Of a DNA stretch of 12,225 nucleotides, positions 12,060 to 12,225 are shown piece after piece. A model generated the notes under the pieces. That model made no database searches. It worked only from the letters and a program-made list of their open reading frames with translations, and was not told the DNA's origin. Location: positions 1-12,225 of the forward strand of contig CAZICW010000047.1 of NCBI GenBank assembly GCA_964537995.1. Reading direction: 5' to 3'. The stretch's first letter is position 1. Each line of letters opens with the position of its first letter. The DNA comes from JAFLUQ01 sp964537995 (lineage in GTDB: Bacteria > Bacillota > Clostridia > UMGS1883). The translations under genes and the position numbers were made by a program.

Positions 12060-12225
12060 ATGAGCAAAAGGCTTTTAGCCGTGCTTATGATGGCGACGAC
12101 GCGTTTTACAACTGCACGAAGCTCGAAAAAATAGCTATTCCCGAGGACGTTAAGTCTATTGGCGCGAATGCGTTCCATGTGCAGTCATCATATCAGACAA
12201 GCCTTTCTAAGGTTTACTATGGCGG
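12060..12225 (+). pseudogene. BspA-like leucine-rich-repeat protein, 5' end frameshifted or deleted, runs off the window
   Basis: GAGGAG (12045-12050) precedes an ATG at 12060 by 9 bases. The ORF starts like a signal peptide (MSKRLLAVLMM), then runs into an unrelated sequence and stops at 12134 after 24 residues. From 12089, in the frame two bases on, the sequence codes without a stop to the window end for a clear LRR_5/BspA-type repeat: DGDDAFYNCTKLEKIAIP, then EDVKSIGANAF. That frame has no start codon or ribosome-binding site of its own. The expected stretch between signal peptide and first repeat is absent, which suggests a deletion joining the two at ATGATGGCGACG rather than a single-base slip. 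Intact proteins of this type are secreted and surface-attached. Whether this is a true pseudogene or an assembly artefact cannot be told. Confidence 0.65.

Overview
The window looks like part of a draft or metagenome-derived chromosome from a spore-forming, low-to-mid-GC Clostridia-type Firmicute. The evidence is a tRNA-Trp-type T-box leader, strong AGGAGG ribosome-binding sites, a SleB-type cortex-lytic enzyme, a tiny SpoVM-like gene, LysM and BspA-like leucine-rich-repeat proteins, and gene families typical of gut Clostridia. A precise genus cannot be read from the sequence. A run of exactly 100 N with the same 55 bases on both sides shows it is a scaffolded short-read assembly.

Layout. (1) 11-2743, minus strand: an MBOAT O-acyltransferase followed by its DHHW/AlgJ-like partner, a two-gene unit for O-acetylating an extracytoplasmic polymer, ending in a strong hairpin terminator. 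(2) 2911-3616, plus: a double-LysM protein starting at a TTG codon. (3) 3622-3862, minus: a 54-residue membrane protein whose last two codons form the ribosome-binding site of a 22-residue SpoVM-like peptide; both are small enough to be missed by routine annotation. (4) 3923-4668, plus, divergent from (3): a SleB-like spore cortex-lytic enzyme. Regions 3 and 4, and perhaps 2, form a small sporulation/cell-wall neighbourhood. (5) 4712-11854, plus: a complete tryptophan operon. It has a consensus promoter (TTGACA-17-TATAAT), a T-box riboswitch with a UGG specifier and a UGGC acceptor-binding bulge, then trpE, trpG-trpD (one open frame), a broken nicotinamidase gene at an assembly gap, trpC, trpF, trpB and trpA. 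Together these convert chorismate to tryptophan. (6) 11855-12225: an inter-operon region, a promoter, and the start of a BspA-like LRR protein gene whose signal peptide and first repeat are in different frames.

The observations most worth checking are: the unannotated SpoVM-like gene and its coupling to the 54-residue ORF; the trpG/trpD fusion, where one extra A in an A5 tract would restore tandem stop codons, a Shine-Dalgarno and an ATG; and the nicotinamidase remnant, whose N-terminal and C-terminal ends are joined directly beside a 55-bp/100-N assembly junction, suggesting a real internal deletion, mixed alleles or a misassembly.
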